A stretch of 5,100 nt of DNA from Bacteroidota bacterium (lineage in GTDB: Bacteria > Bacteroidota > Bacteroidia > Bacteroidales > UBA10428), in NCBI GenBank assembly GCA_024640925.1, contig JAHEEB010000404.1, positions 1 through 5,100 on the forward strand. The letters are read 5' to 3'. The first letter of the stretch is position 1. Every line of letters starts with the position of its first letter. Positions 1-4,725 of this stretch are shown here, piece after piece. The translations under genes were made by a program, and so were the position numbers. The notes beneath the pieces were generated by a model, which did not search any database, was not told the DNA's origin, and worked only from the letters and a program-made list of their open reading frames with translations.

Positions 1-479
1 AATTCGTCGATTTTTCAACTGGTTATAGTGTTTTAGCCGGAGGTATTGTGCTGGCCATTATGATAATTCCTATTATAGTAAGTATTCTGTCCGAGGTTTA
101 TGGTTCTATCCCGAAGGATATAAGAGAAGCCTCCTGGTCACTTGGTGCAACAAAATGGGAAACTATAAAAAAAGTAGTTCTCAGAAAATCGTTACCTGGT
201 ATAATAGCAGCTGTTGTATTGGCAATTTCAAGAGCCTTCGGAGAGACTATTGCTGTGCTTATGGTATGCGGCAATTTTACTGGTATACCAAATACAATAT
301 TCGATTCGTGTTACCCTTTGCCTGCAATTATTGCGAACAATTATGGCGAAATGATGTCGCTGCCCTCATATGAGTCTGCACTTATGTTTTCGGCTTTGTT
401 ATTATTTGTAATTATTGTGATATTTAATGCCAGTTCCCGACTTATTTTAAACCATATCAATCGCCGATATCAATTATGA
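1..479 (+). CDS. pstC: Phosphate ABC transporter permease PstC, C-terminal part (5' end outside window)
   Basis: Inner-membrane permease subunit of the high-affinity phosphate importer; with PstA it forms the channel that passes phosphate from the binding protein PstS into the cytoplasm. The frame is open from base 3, so the gene begins upstream; about 158 residues are visible. Seen: a glycine/leucine-rich membrane segment ending LAIMIIPIIVSIL, then the cytoplasmic EAA loop beginning REASWSLGATKWETIKKV (visible residues about 41-66) that docks on the ATPase, then RAFGETIAVLMVCGN, typical of PstC, and a last hydrophobic helix before a basic tail (NHINRRYQL). The stop overlaps the pstA start in ATGA, indicating translational coupling. 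The GTG at 48 lies inside a membrane segment and is not the true start. The identification is firm, because the EAA loop and the RA.GET..V...GN block are characteristic and pstA and pstB follow. Confidence 0.95.
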   Translation, partial: FVDFSTGYSVLAGGIVLAIMIIPIIVSILSEVYGSIPKDIREASWSLGATKWETIKKVVLRKSLPGIIAAVVLAISRAFGETIAVLMVCGNFTGIPNTIFDSCYPLPAIIANNYGEMMSLPSYESALMFSALLLFVIIVIFNASSRLILNHINRRYQL

Positions 480-1315
480 GAAAACTGGAAGAAAAAATTT
501 TCAAGGGATTAATGATTGGCTCTTCCATCATTATCATTGCCACGCTGTTTTATATTTTATATGTTATTATTCGAAAAGGCTTGCCTTCTTTAACCTGGGA
601 TATGATTTCAAAAATACCTTCCGGAGGATTTTATCTTGGAAAAGAGGGCGGAATTCTGAATGCCATTGTTGGCTCGCTGTTTCTGATACTTGGCTCAGTA
701 ATAATCAGCATAGTAATTAGTTTGCCGGTTGTTTTATATATCAATTTTATTCTTCGTAAAAATTCCAGGTTTTCGAATATAGTCCGGTTTTCCTTTGATA
801 TACTTTTTGGAATACCTTCTATTGTTTATGGGGCTTTTGGTTTTATGCTTATGATATATTTTGGTTTACAGGCCTCACTTTTAGGTGGTATTCTGGCAGT
901 TTCACTTTTAATTATACCCATAATGGTCCGCTCCATTGATGAGGTAGCGGCTTTTGTTCCCCGTGAATTGATTGAAGCACCGCAAGCGCTTGGTGCAACC
1001 CGTTTTGAAACCCTGAAAGTTATTGTCAGACAACTTACGCCCGGTATAACAACAGCTACATTGTTGGCTATTGGTCGTGGAATAGGCGATACAGCCACAG
1101 TTCTTTTTACTGCGGGATATACCGACAGCATACCCACTTCACCAGGACAACCAGCAGCAACTCTGCCCCTGGCAATTTTTTTCCAGTTGAGCAGCCCTAT
1201 CGAAGAAGTTCAGAACCGGGCTTATGCTGCGGCCCTTATTCTAACAATCATCATTTTAATTCTGAGCTTTTCAGCACGATATTTTAAAAGAAAACTATCA
1301 AAATCTAAATTGTAA
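476..1315 (+). CDS. pstA: Phosphate ABC transporter permease PstA
   Basis: Second membrane subunit of the Pst phosphate importer, partner of PstC. The 279 residues match the usual family length. Hydrophobic stretches lie at about 13-33, 61-86, 105-130, 134-151, 193-212 and 249-267, fitting six helices. After the first helix comes a periplasmic stretch with IPSGGFYLGKEGGI, the PstA-type segment, then NAIVGSLFLI where the transport core begins. The EAA loop is at about 163-191 (RELIEAPQALGATRFETL), followed by the family block RGIGDTATVLFTAG, equivalent to the RA.GETA block of other members. The tail is basic (KRKLSKSK), consistent with a cytoplasmic C-terminus. The ATG at 476 is chosen because it overlaps the pstC stop by four bases. 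The gene is co-transcribed with pstC and pstB, and no promoter is visible inside the operon. Confidence 0.95.
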   Translation: MRKLEEKIFKGLMIGSSIIIIATLFYILYVIIRKGLPSLTWDMISKIPSGGFYLGKEGGILNAIVGSLFLILGSVIISIVISLPVVLYINFILRKNSRFSNIVRFSFDILFGIPSIVYGAFGFMLMIYFGLQASLLGGILAVSLLIIPIMVRSIDEVAAFVPRELIEAPQALGATRFETLKVIVRQLTPGITTATLLAIGRGIGDTATVLFTAGYTDSIPTSPGQPAATLPLAIFFQLSSPIEEVQNRAYAAALILTIIILILSFSARYFKRKLSKSKL

Positions 1316-1319
1316 TTGT

Positions 1320-2132
1320 ATGTTTAACCTGGCAACAGATAGAATTTCAACTATGGAAAAGGTGGAAAATAACCTGAAATCGCCTCATCTGAATGTAAAA
1401 GATTTAAACGTATACATACAGGGAAAACATATCCTGAAAAATATAAATCTCTCGATACCCGATAAAAGTATTACTTGCATTATAGGCCCTTCAGGCTGTG
1501 GTAAAACCACTTTGCTACGATCGTTTAACAGGTTGCACGACGATTCATCGGATGTGCGTCTTACAGGAAATGTTTTTATCGATGAAGAAGACATATATGG
1601 CAGGGGTGTTGAAGTAACCCATATTCGAAAAAAGATGGGATTACTTGCTCAAAAGCCAACCGTTTTACCCATGTCTATTTACGATAATGTTGCTTATGGT
1701 CCCAGGTTATATGGAATAAAAAAACGCCGGAAATTGTATGAGATTGTAAAACATCAGCTATCCTCAGTCGGTTTATGGGAAGAAGTAAAAGACAGATTAA
1801 AAACACCTGCTGTAAGTTTATCTATGGGTCAGCAACAGCGGTTATGTTTAGCCAGAGGGTTGGCTGTAGAACCCGAAATAATTCTTGGCGACGAGGCTAC
1901 ATCAGCGCTTGATCCTATCTCAACTTTGAAGATTGAAGAACTTTTTCTGAATTTGAAGGAAAAATACAGCATTGTTATGGTAACTCATATACTAAGGCAA
2001 GCGAAGAGGATTGCCGATTATGTTGCCTTTATGTACCTGGGCGAATTAATTGAGTTCGGCCCTGCGTCAGAAATCTTTACGAATCCAAAAAAGAAACTCA
2101 CCCAAGATTATATTTCGGGGAGTTTTAGTTGA
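1320..2132 (+). CDS. pstB: Phosphate ABC transporter ATP-binding protein PstB, with divergent signature motifs
   Basis: Cytoplasmic ATPase that powers phosphate uptake through PstC/PstA. The 270 residues hold a complete ABC domain: Walker A GPSGCGKTT (56-64), Q-loop Gln111 in LLAQKPT, the PstB-like SIYDNVAYGPRLYG (119-132), the signature at 167-174, Walker B ending in Asp191-Glu192, the D-loop SALD (195-198) and H-loop His223. Phosphate-type features include SFNRLHD after Walker A. Oddities: the signature reads LSMGQQQR rather than LSGGQQQR; Walker B/D-loop reads ILGDEATSALDP rather than LLLDEPTSALDP; and the residues after the H-loop are ILRQAKR where NMQQA is usual. The catalytic Lys62, Asp191, Glu192 and His223 are all present, so an active enzyme is expected. 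The ATG at 1320 is four bases past the pstA stop; Met12 (1353) is an alternative start, since the conserved domain begins near residue 24. The commonly linked phoU does not follow. Confidence 0.93.
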   Translation: MFNLATDRISTMEKVENNLKSPHLNVKDLNVYIQGKHILKNINLSIPDKSITCIIGPSGCGKTTLLRSFNRLHDDSSDVRLTGNVFIDEEDIYGRGVEVTHIRKKMGLLAQKPTVLPMSIYDNVAYGPRLYGIKKRRKLYEIVKHQLSSVGLWEEVKDRLKTPAVSLSMGQQQRLCLARGLAVEPEIILGDEATSALDPISTLKIEELFLNLKEKYSIVMVTHILRQAKRIADYVAFMYLGELIEFGPASEIFTNPKKKLTQDYISGSFS

Positions 2133-2168
2133 TTGGATTTTGTTTTAACCACTGTATACTATGTATAG

Positions 2169-2315
2169 CTTTTATTTTTAACTTATCAAAAAATCAACTA
2201 TATTCATATGAATCCTGTGAGGGACGGAATAGTTGTCCAACCGGAAGATTATTTATACAGTAGTGCCCGGAATTATGCCAAAATGGAAAATGTACTTGAA
2301 GTTGAGATTATATAA
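2169..2315 (+). pseudogene. C-terminal remnant of a REP-associated tyrosine transposase (RAYT), copy 1
   Basis: Bases 2169-2315 read in one frame as a short tail containing YQKINYIHMNPVR, then GIVVQPEDYLYSSARNY, ending LEVEII and a TAA stop. The block YIH.NPV(R/E)AG.V followed by a P..Y.YSSA.NY element is the usual C-terminus of REP-associated and IS200-like Y1 transposases. The HUH histidines and catalytic tyrosine, which lie further towards the N-terminus, are absent, and a TAG stop precedes the frame at 2166-2168. It is therefore an inactive tail, not a gene. In this copy the residue after NPVR is Asp instead of the usual Ala. Confidence 0.8.
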
Positions 2316-2349
2316 TACAAGTTAAAAACTTTTCTATTTCGATAAAAAG

Positions 2350-2366
2350 GCAAGTTGCAAACTTGC
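2350..2366. repeat. REP-like palindrome in R1
   Basis: A 7-base perfect stem with a 3-base loop, GCAAGTT-GCA-AACTTGC, lies 34 bases after the stop of the transposase remnant and is followed by ATTTGCGGGG. A short palindrome beside a RAYT gene is the arrangement expected for REP elements, which such transposases bind and mobilise. It could also act as a weak hairpin in RNA, but no U-run follows, so I do not call it a terminator. Confidence 0.55.
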
Positions 2367-2426
2367 ATTTGCGGGGGGTACAGAGAAAAAATTTCAATTA
2401 AGAACAGGTGAACATAATATTTCAAA

Positions 2427-3146
2427 ATGAGAAAAAATAGATTTAAATATATAATTCTAATTGGATTGTTTATTTCTTGTAGTAGTGTCAAAGATGACGC
2501 TATTTTAAATAAACTTAAAGATTTGAGCAATCAATTAAATTTAAAGAATTGTTCTTACGAAGTGACTGTTTCTTATGATACAGAAAAACCCTCGGAGAAA
2601 GAATTTGTGGTTTATTACGACTTATTAGACACAATTAAAAATGATAAATGGGTTGATTTAAAAAACATGAGAGGAAGAATTATGTTTGAAACATACTGTG
2701 TTATAGATAGTTTGGGACAGAATGAAAAATACTCAATTTATAGGGTGAAAAGCAGGGTAAATAATATTGAAAGTGAAAAAGCCTATAGTAAAGATGAGTT
2801 AGAATTAGCAATTCAAATTAATACTAAAATTGATAGTTTCTTTTATTCTGTTCAGAAGGATGATACAATAGGATTTTATGATTTCTTTGATCATAATTTT
2901 ATTTCAGATTCCTCTATACATATCATATTAAATTTGTTTGAGTATGTATCTCAATGTGGCGAAATTAGAAGTAATAAACTAATTGGTTTTGACATTGGAA
3001 CTGAAAATCGAACACAAAGAAAGGTTATTTTAATTGATAGATACGTAATCAGGGGTAATTCAGATGAGTGTTATTCTTTCATAATAGAAAAAGAAAACAA
3101 AAAAATTATTTATCTAAATATGGAAAGTACGATGGGTTGTTTATAG
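2427..3146 (+). CDS. Putative lipoprotein of unknown function
   Basis: A 239-residue protein I do not recognise. The N-terminus is a type II signal peptide: basic MRKNRFK, hydrophobic IILIGLF, and a lipobox-like FISC with the lipidated cysteine at residue 18. Directly after it comes SSVKDDA; a Lys followed by two acidic residues near the cysteine resembles the lipoprotein export signal described for Capnocytophaga, so a surface-exposed location is possible (inference). The mature part is hydrophilic, rich in Lys, Asn, Asp, Ser and Ile, with no further membrane segment and no catalytic motif I can name. Four cysteines are spread through it (residues 43, 91, 176 and 215, roughly). The gene is more AT-rich than the pst genes by eye and sits alone between R1 and R2, which suggests acquired cargo. 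The start fits the signal peptide; no strong Shine-Dalgarno is present. Confidence 0.8.
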   Translation: MRKNRFKYIILIGLFISCSSVKDDAILNKLKDLSNQLNLKNCSYEVTVSYDTEKPSEKEFVVYYDLLDTIKNDKWVDLKNMRGRIMFETYCVIDSLGQNEKYSIYRVKSRVNNIESEKAYSKDELELAIQINTKIDSFFYSVQKDDTIGFYDFFDHNFISDSSIHIILNLFEYVSQCGEIRSNKLIGFDIGTENRTQRKVILIDRYVIRGNSDECYSFIIEKENKKIIYLNMESTMGCL

Positions 3147-3191
3147 ACTTTGTCTTCGCAGTAGCAGGTAATGGATTTTTATCGAATGTAG

Positions 3192-3338
3192 CTTTTATTT
3201 TTAACCTATCAAAAAATCAACTATATTCATATGAATCCTGTGAGGACCGGAATAGTTGTCCAACCGGAAGAATATTTATACAGTAGTGCCAGGAATTATG
3301 ACAACATGGAAAATGTACTTGAAATTGAGATTATATAA
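3192..3338 (+). pseudogene. RAYT C-terminal remnant, copy 2
   Basis: Same frame and stop as the R1 remnant: LTYQKINYIHMNPVR, then a Thr where Ala is usual, GIVVQPEEYLYSSARNY, and ending LEIEII-stop. A TAG at 3189-3191 closes the frame upstream, exactly as in R1, so R1 and R2 share the same truncation point and probably derive from one already truncated ancestor. No catalytic residues are present. Confidence 0.78.
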
Positions 3339-3372
3339 TACAAGTTAAAAACTTTTCTATTTCGATAAAAAG

Positions 3373-3389
3373 GCAAGTTGCAAAATTGC
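3373..3389. repeat. REP-like palindrome in R2, one arm mutated
   Basis: Counterpart of the R1 palindrome, reading GCAAGTT-GCA-AAATTGC. One C-to-A change at 3385 breaks a base pair in the middle of the stem. It is followed by the same ATTTGCGGGG tail. Confidence 0.5.
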
Positions 3390-3430
3390 ATTTGCGGGGT
3401 GTCAACTTAGTCCAACTTATCCACTTAAAG

Positions 3431-3521
3431 GAGAAAAATAGAAAAATATCATTCAATAAGAGATAACTAAAAATGAAGCTTAATCGTTAAATTTGAAGGA
3501 GATAAAACAACGGAAGTTATG
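3431..3521 (+). repeat. Shared leader repeat, copy L1, upstream of a toxin-antitoxin pair
   Basis: L1 aligns without gaps to L2 (about 4375-4465) at an exact spacing of 944 bases. From 3439 to 3521 there are about ten mismatches in 83 bases, and most are in the last 15. The repeat contains a short inverted repeat (TTAA-TCG-TTAA), the word TAAATTTG, a strong Shine-Dalgarno AAGGAGA at 3496-3502, and finishes on the ATG of the antitoxin. It therefore carries the translation start signals, and probably the promoter or operator, of the toxin-antitoxin operon. Confidence 0.85.
3479..3495 (+). promoter_or_regulatory. Candidate operator and Bacteroidota -7 element of the first toxin-antitoxin operon
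   Basis: CTTAA-TCG-TTAAA forms an imperfect inverted repeat at 3479-3491. It overlaps TAAATTTG (3488-3495), an exact match to the Bacteroidota -7 consensus TAnnTTTG. No TTG is placed convincingly for the -33 element, and transcription from here would start at or inside the AAGGAGA site. An operator bound by the antitoxin is therefore at least as likely as a promoter. The element is also kept in L2. Confidence 0.3.
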
Positions 3522-3731
3522 AAAGCTGTTGAGAAAAGAGACTTTATACATAGCCATCTGCATGATGCAGATGAAAGTGTAATTAATGAGTTTTATGAAA
3601 TACTAAAAAAAGAAGAAGCATTAAGAGAAAAACTTACAAAGCGGGCTGAAAACTCAGAAAAAGATATACTCTCAGGCAAAGTATTTACCAGGTCTGATAT
3701 TGAGCAAAGAACAAACAATATTGGCCAGTGA
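3519..3731 (+). CDS. Small antitoxin of a type II toxin-antitoxin pair
   Basis: A 70-residue, highly charged, mostly helical protein beginning MKAVEKRDFIHSHLHDADE. A central Glu/Lys-rich helix (EFYEILKKEEALREKLTKRAE) precedes an acidic, flexible C-terminal part (SEKDILSGKVFTRSDIEQR). It resembles the small antitoxins of Bacteroidota that precede ParE/RelE toxins; I cannot name the family with certainty. Its role would be to bind and neutralise the downstream toxin through the C-terminal segment and probably to repress the operon. The start has a good Shine-Dalgarno (AAGGAGA, 16 bases before the ATG) inside leader L1. The stop overlaps the GTG start of the toxin by four bases, the coupling typical of these operons. 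It lacks a clear ribbon-helix-helix or helix-turn-helix, so DNA binding is uncertain. Confidence 0.75.
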   Translation: MKAVEKRDFIHSHLHDADESVINEFYEILKKEEALREKLTKRAENSEKDILSGKVFTRSDIEQRTNNIGQ

Positions 3732-4120
3732 AATTGGTTTATACTGAACAGGCCTTGCAGAGCCTGGAAGAAGCTTTAGAATTTATAGCCCCGAAAGTAT
3801 CATATGAAAAGTTAATCGAAATCAGGGATCAAATCCTGGACACAGCAGACACCTTACTTTCTCAACCTTTGAAAGGTCAGTCAGAAACCTATTTAGAGCA
3901 TTTGCAATTAGGCCACAAACGCCTGGTTGAAGGACACTATAAGATAATTTACAGGGTTATAGGCGAATATATTTACATCACAGATATTTTTGACTCCAGA
4001 CAAGACCAACAAAATGAAAGGGTAATCACCCCACCCGCAGTTCGCGGTTTAGCTTCGCTGAGCTCTCCCAATATACATCGATGTACATCAGGATCGGTTG
4101 CAACCCCAGGCAATAAATAA
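3728..4120 (+). CDS. ParE/RelE-family toxin, C-terminus probably extended by a frameshift
   Basis: Toxin of the pair. Seen: the ParE-like order of an N-terminal strand (KLVYTEQAL), two helices (about residues 9-50), a strand block GHKRLVEGHYKIIYRV and the final strand with YIYITDIFDSRQD at about 81-93. ParE members commonly end near 95-100 residues with a (D/N)(S/T)RQ(D/N)P motif. Here, after RQD at codon 93, the reading continues for about 37 low-quality residues. Restoring a single C after GAC at 4004-4006 would give DSRQDPTK followed at once by the TGA at 4015-4017, about 97 residues. The added tail runs into the inverted repeat and the R3 transposase remnant, so it is probably not native. 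The start is GTG at 3728, overlapping the antitoxin stop. Family targets are gyrase for ParE and ribosome-bound mRNA for RelE; the sequence favours ParE, but activity is uncertain. Confidence 0.8.
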   Translation: MKLVYTEQALQSLEEALEFIAPKVSYEKLIEIRDQILDTADTLLSQPLKGQSETYLEHLQLGHKRLVEGHYKIIYRVIGEYIYITDIFDSRQDQQNERVITPPAVRGLASLSSPNIHRCTSGSVATPGNK

Positions 4121-4265
4121 TAAAAAAGTCTATGACTTACAAAAAATCAACTATATTCATATGAATCCTGTGAGGGCCGGAATAGTTGTCCAACCGGAAG
4201 ATTATTTATACAGTGCCAAGAATTATGGCAACATGGAAAATGTACTTGAAATTGAGATTATATAA
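4062..4265 (+). pseudogene. RAYT C-terminal remnant, copy 3 (longest)
   Basis: The frame is open from 4062, after a TGA at 4059-4061, to the TAA at 4263-4265. Its last part reads KKVYDLQKINYIHMNPVRAG, then IVVQPEDYLYSAKNYGNMEN, ending LEIEII. This copy keeps the usual Ala-Gly after NPVR and has a plausible helix (KVYDLQKIN) in place of the LTYQ of R1 and R2, so it is nearest to a functional tail. One codon is lost in the YSSA motif (TACAGTAGTGCC has become TACAGTGCC). The catalytic HUH and tyrosine residues are absent. The first 25 or so residues overlap the extended toxin frame in another phase and may not be transposase-derived. Confidence 0.72.
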
Positions 4266-4298
4266 TACAAGTTAAAAACTTACATTTGCGGGGGGGAC
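4134..4298 (+). repeat. RAYT-tail repeat, copy R3, palindrome deleted
   Basis: Third copy of R, in the same orientation and 930 bases after R2. It matches from about GACTTACAAAAAATCAAC to TTTGCGGGGGGG but is shorter. The stretch after GTTAAAAACTT up to the second AAACTT, including the REP-like palindrome, is missing, as expected for deletion between two AAACTT direct repeats. The first 25 bases of R1/R2 are also absent. Confidence 0.85.
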
Positions 4299-4321
4299 CA
4301 ACGGGAGCTCAGCGAAGCTAA

Positions 4322-4374
4322 TTTTCTAAACTTTTTTATTGTCTGAACCAGGATTTACCCCACTGAGCGTAGAA
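4322..4374. other. Short non-coding spacer between R3 and leader L2
   Basis: About 50 bases without a reading frame. It contains ATTGTCTGAACCAGGATTTA (4339-4358), which resembles a dispersed intergenic repeat I recall from Bacteroidota genomes (TCTGAATCAGGATT-type). That recognition is from memory and weak. Nothing else is evident. Confidence 0.3.
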
Positions 4375-4465
4375 TGAGAAAATAGAAAAATATCATTCAT
4401 TAAGAGATAACTTAAAATGAAGTTTAATCGTTAAATTTGTAGGAGATAAAAACATGCAAATCATG
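4375..4465 (+). repeat. Shared leader repeat, copy L2, upstream of the second antitoxin
   Basis: Counterpart of L1 at a constant offset of 944 bases, conserved from GAAAATAGAAAAATATCATT to the ATG at 4463-4465. That ATG aligns exactly with the antitoxin start in L1 but here is followed by AAT and the stop TAA. The real antitoxin begins 26 bases downstream at 4489. The Shine-Dalgarno AGGAGA (4441-4446) therefore now serves only a dead start: ATG at 4454 reads MQIMN-stop. This suggests that the leader was fused to an unrelated antitoxin gene by recombination near its end. Confidence 0.85.
4423..4439 (+). promoter_or_regulatory. Candidate operator and -7 element in L2
   Basis: TTTAA-TCG-TTAAA is a perfect 5-base inverted repeat at 4423-4435, overlapping TAAATTTG at 4432-4439 (match to TAnnTTTG). 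Here the palindrome is better than in L1, where one arm has CTTAA. As in L1, no convincing -33 TTG is seen at the right distance. Confidence 0.3.
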
Positions 4466-4488
4466 AATTAAGGACAGACCTTCACAAT

Positions 4489-4689
4489 ATGATAGATAAG
4501 ATAACGGACAGTAATATTTTAAATGCTGTAAAAATGCTATTATCAGGAAAAACGGCCAAGCAAGTTGATTGGTGGGATACAATAAGCGACGAAGAGCGGG
4601 CAGAAATAGGACAAGGCCTGGCTGAAGCAGACAGTGGAGAAGTTATCCCACATGAAGAAGTAATGGCAAAATATAAAAAATGGTTGTAA
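4489..4689 (+). CDS. Second antitoxin, RelB/Unstab_antitox-like, apparently orphaned
   Basis: A 66-residue acidic protein. The N-terminal half is a short helix (NILNAVKMLLSGK); the second half reads WWDTISDEERAEIGQGLAEA, then DSGEVIPHEEVMAKYKKWL. The pattern of a W..I..EE..EI..GL...D.GE.IPHEEV segment before a basic end is that of small antitoxins that partner ParE/RelE toxins, similar to the addiction-module family TIGR02574. It is unrelated in sequence to the first antitoxin although it shares the leader. It would bind a toxin encoded directly downstream, but that gene is cut short. The ATG at 4489 is chosen because the frame closes upstream and MIDKI fits; its only ribosome-site candidate is AAGGAC at 4470-4475, weaker and further away than the one in L1. 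Confidence 0.7.
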   Translation: MIDKITDSNILNAVKMLLSGKTAKQVDWWDTISDEERAEIGQGLAEADSGEVIPHEEVMAKYKKWL

Positions 4690-4716
4690 AACTTGTCTGG
4701 TCAAAAGGAGTAAAAC
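4680..4716 (+). pseudogene. 5' remnant of a ParE/RelE-like toxin gene
   Basis: The ATG at 4680 overlaps the antitoxin stop by ten bases and starts MVVKLVWSKGVK. A short strand such as KLVWS followed by a basic helix start is how ParE/RelE toxins begin, and the overlapping position is that of the toxin in these operons. After about a dozen residues the frame runs antisense through the radical SAM gene and shows no toxin features, so the gene appears cut off somewhere between 4710 and 4725. The end given is approximate. Confidence 0.5.
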
Positions 4717-4725
4717 CAAATTTCT

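Larger units (their letters stand above)
2166..2379 (+). repeat. RAYT-tail repeat, copy R1
   Basis: First of three same-strand copies of a repeated segment. R1 and R2 align without gaps at a spacing of 1023 bases for about 214 bases, with roughly ten mismatches by eye. The repeat begins with TAGCTTTTATTTTTAAC, holds the end of a transposase frame, and finishes with a palindrome and TTTGCGGGG. It occupies most of the gap of about 290 bases between pstB and the lipoprotein gene. I see no separate gene in that gap, and no convincing terminator for the pst operon. Confidence 0.9.
3189..3402 (+). repeat. RAYT-tail repeat, copy R2
   Basis: Second copy of the R repeat, in the same orientation as R1 and running from TAGCTTTTATTTTTAAC through TTTGCGGGG. 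Differences from R1 are scattered single bases, so the copies have diverged slightly rather than being a very recent duplication or assembly artefact. The gap of about 370 bases between the lipoprotein stop and the antitoxin start is filled by this repeat, by some 30 bases with two near-copies of TCCAACTTA-like sequence, and by leader repeat L1. Confidence 0.9.
4049..4321. repeat. 17-base inverted repeat bracketing R3 (arms 4049-4065 and 4305-4321)
   Basis: The left arm TTAGCTTCGCTGAGCTC and right arm GAGCTCAGCGAAGCTAA are perfect reverse complements, about 240 bases apart. Just outside or inside the arms, CTCCC and CGGGAG extend the match with a two-base offset. Between them lies R3 with its transposase remnant. 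The arms could be the ends of a small non-autonomous element, or two copies of a dispersed short repeat in opposite orientation. No target-site duplication is obvious. The left arm lies within the extended toxin frame. Confidence 0.6.

Noticed and set aside
155..373. Short + strand frame inside pstC
   Set aside because: Out of phase with the well-supported PstC frame.
826..1137. Open frame of 103 codons on the - strand inside pstA
   Set aside because: It lies entirely antisense to a clear PstA coding region and the peptide shows no recognisable family.
1385..1594. Open frame on the - strand inside pstB
   Set aside because: Antisense shadow of the Walker A region of PstB.
2305..2316. ATTATATAAT within R (also in R2 and R3) as a sigma-70 -10 box
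   Set aside because: It is the end of the transposase frame (Ile-Ile-stop), and Bacteroidota promoters normally use a different -7 element; no -33 TTG at suitable spacing.
2273..2530. Open - strand frame running across R1 and the lipoprotein start
   Set aside because: It spans a repeat boundary and an antisense signal peptide; the peptide is a low-complexity product of AT-rich sequence.
3068..3286. + strand frame joining the lipoprotein end to R2
   Set aside because: Chance frame across the gene/repeat junction; it reads R2 in a different phase from the transposase remnant.
4074..4085. TACATCGATGTA palindrome as a regulator site
   Set aside because: A single 12-base palindrome inside a junk-like tail between the frameshifted toxin and R3; no second copy or linked promoter.
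2166..4298. R repeats as a CRISPR array
   Set aside because: Repeats are over 150 bases, about 1 kb apart, encode a protein tail and have genes between them.
4690..4725. Terminator between the convergent genes
   Set aside because: Only a TGGT/ACCA pairing of four bases with a long loop is visible, too weak to call.
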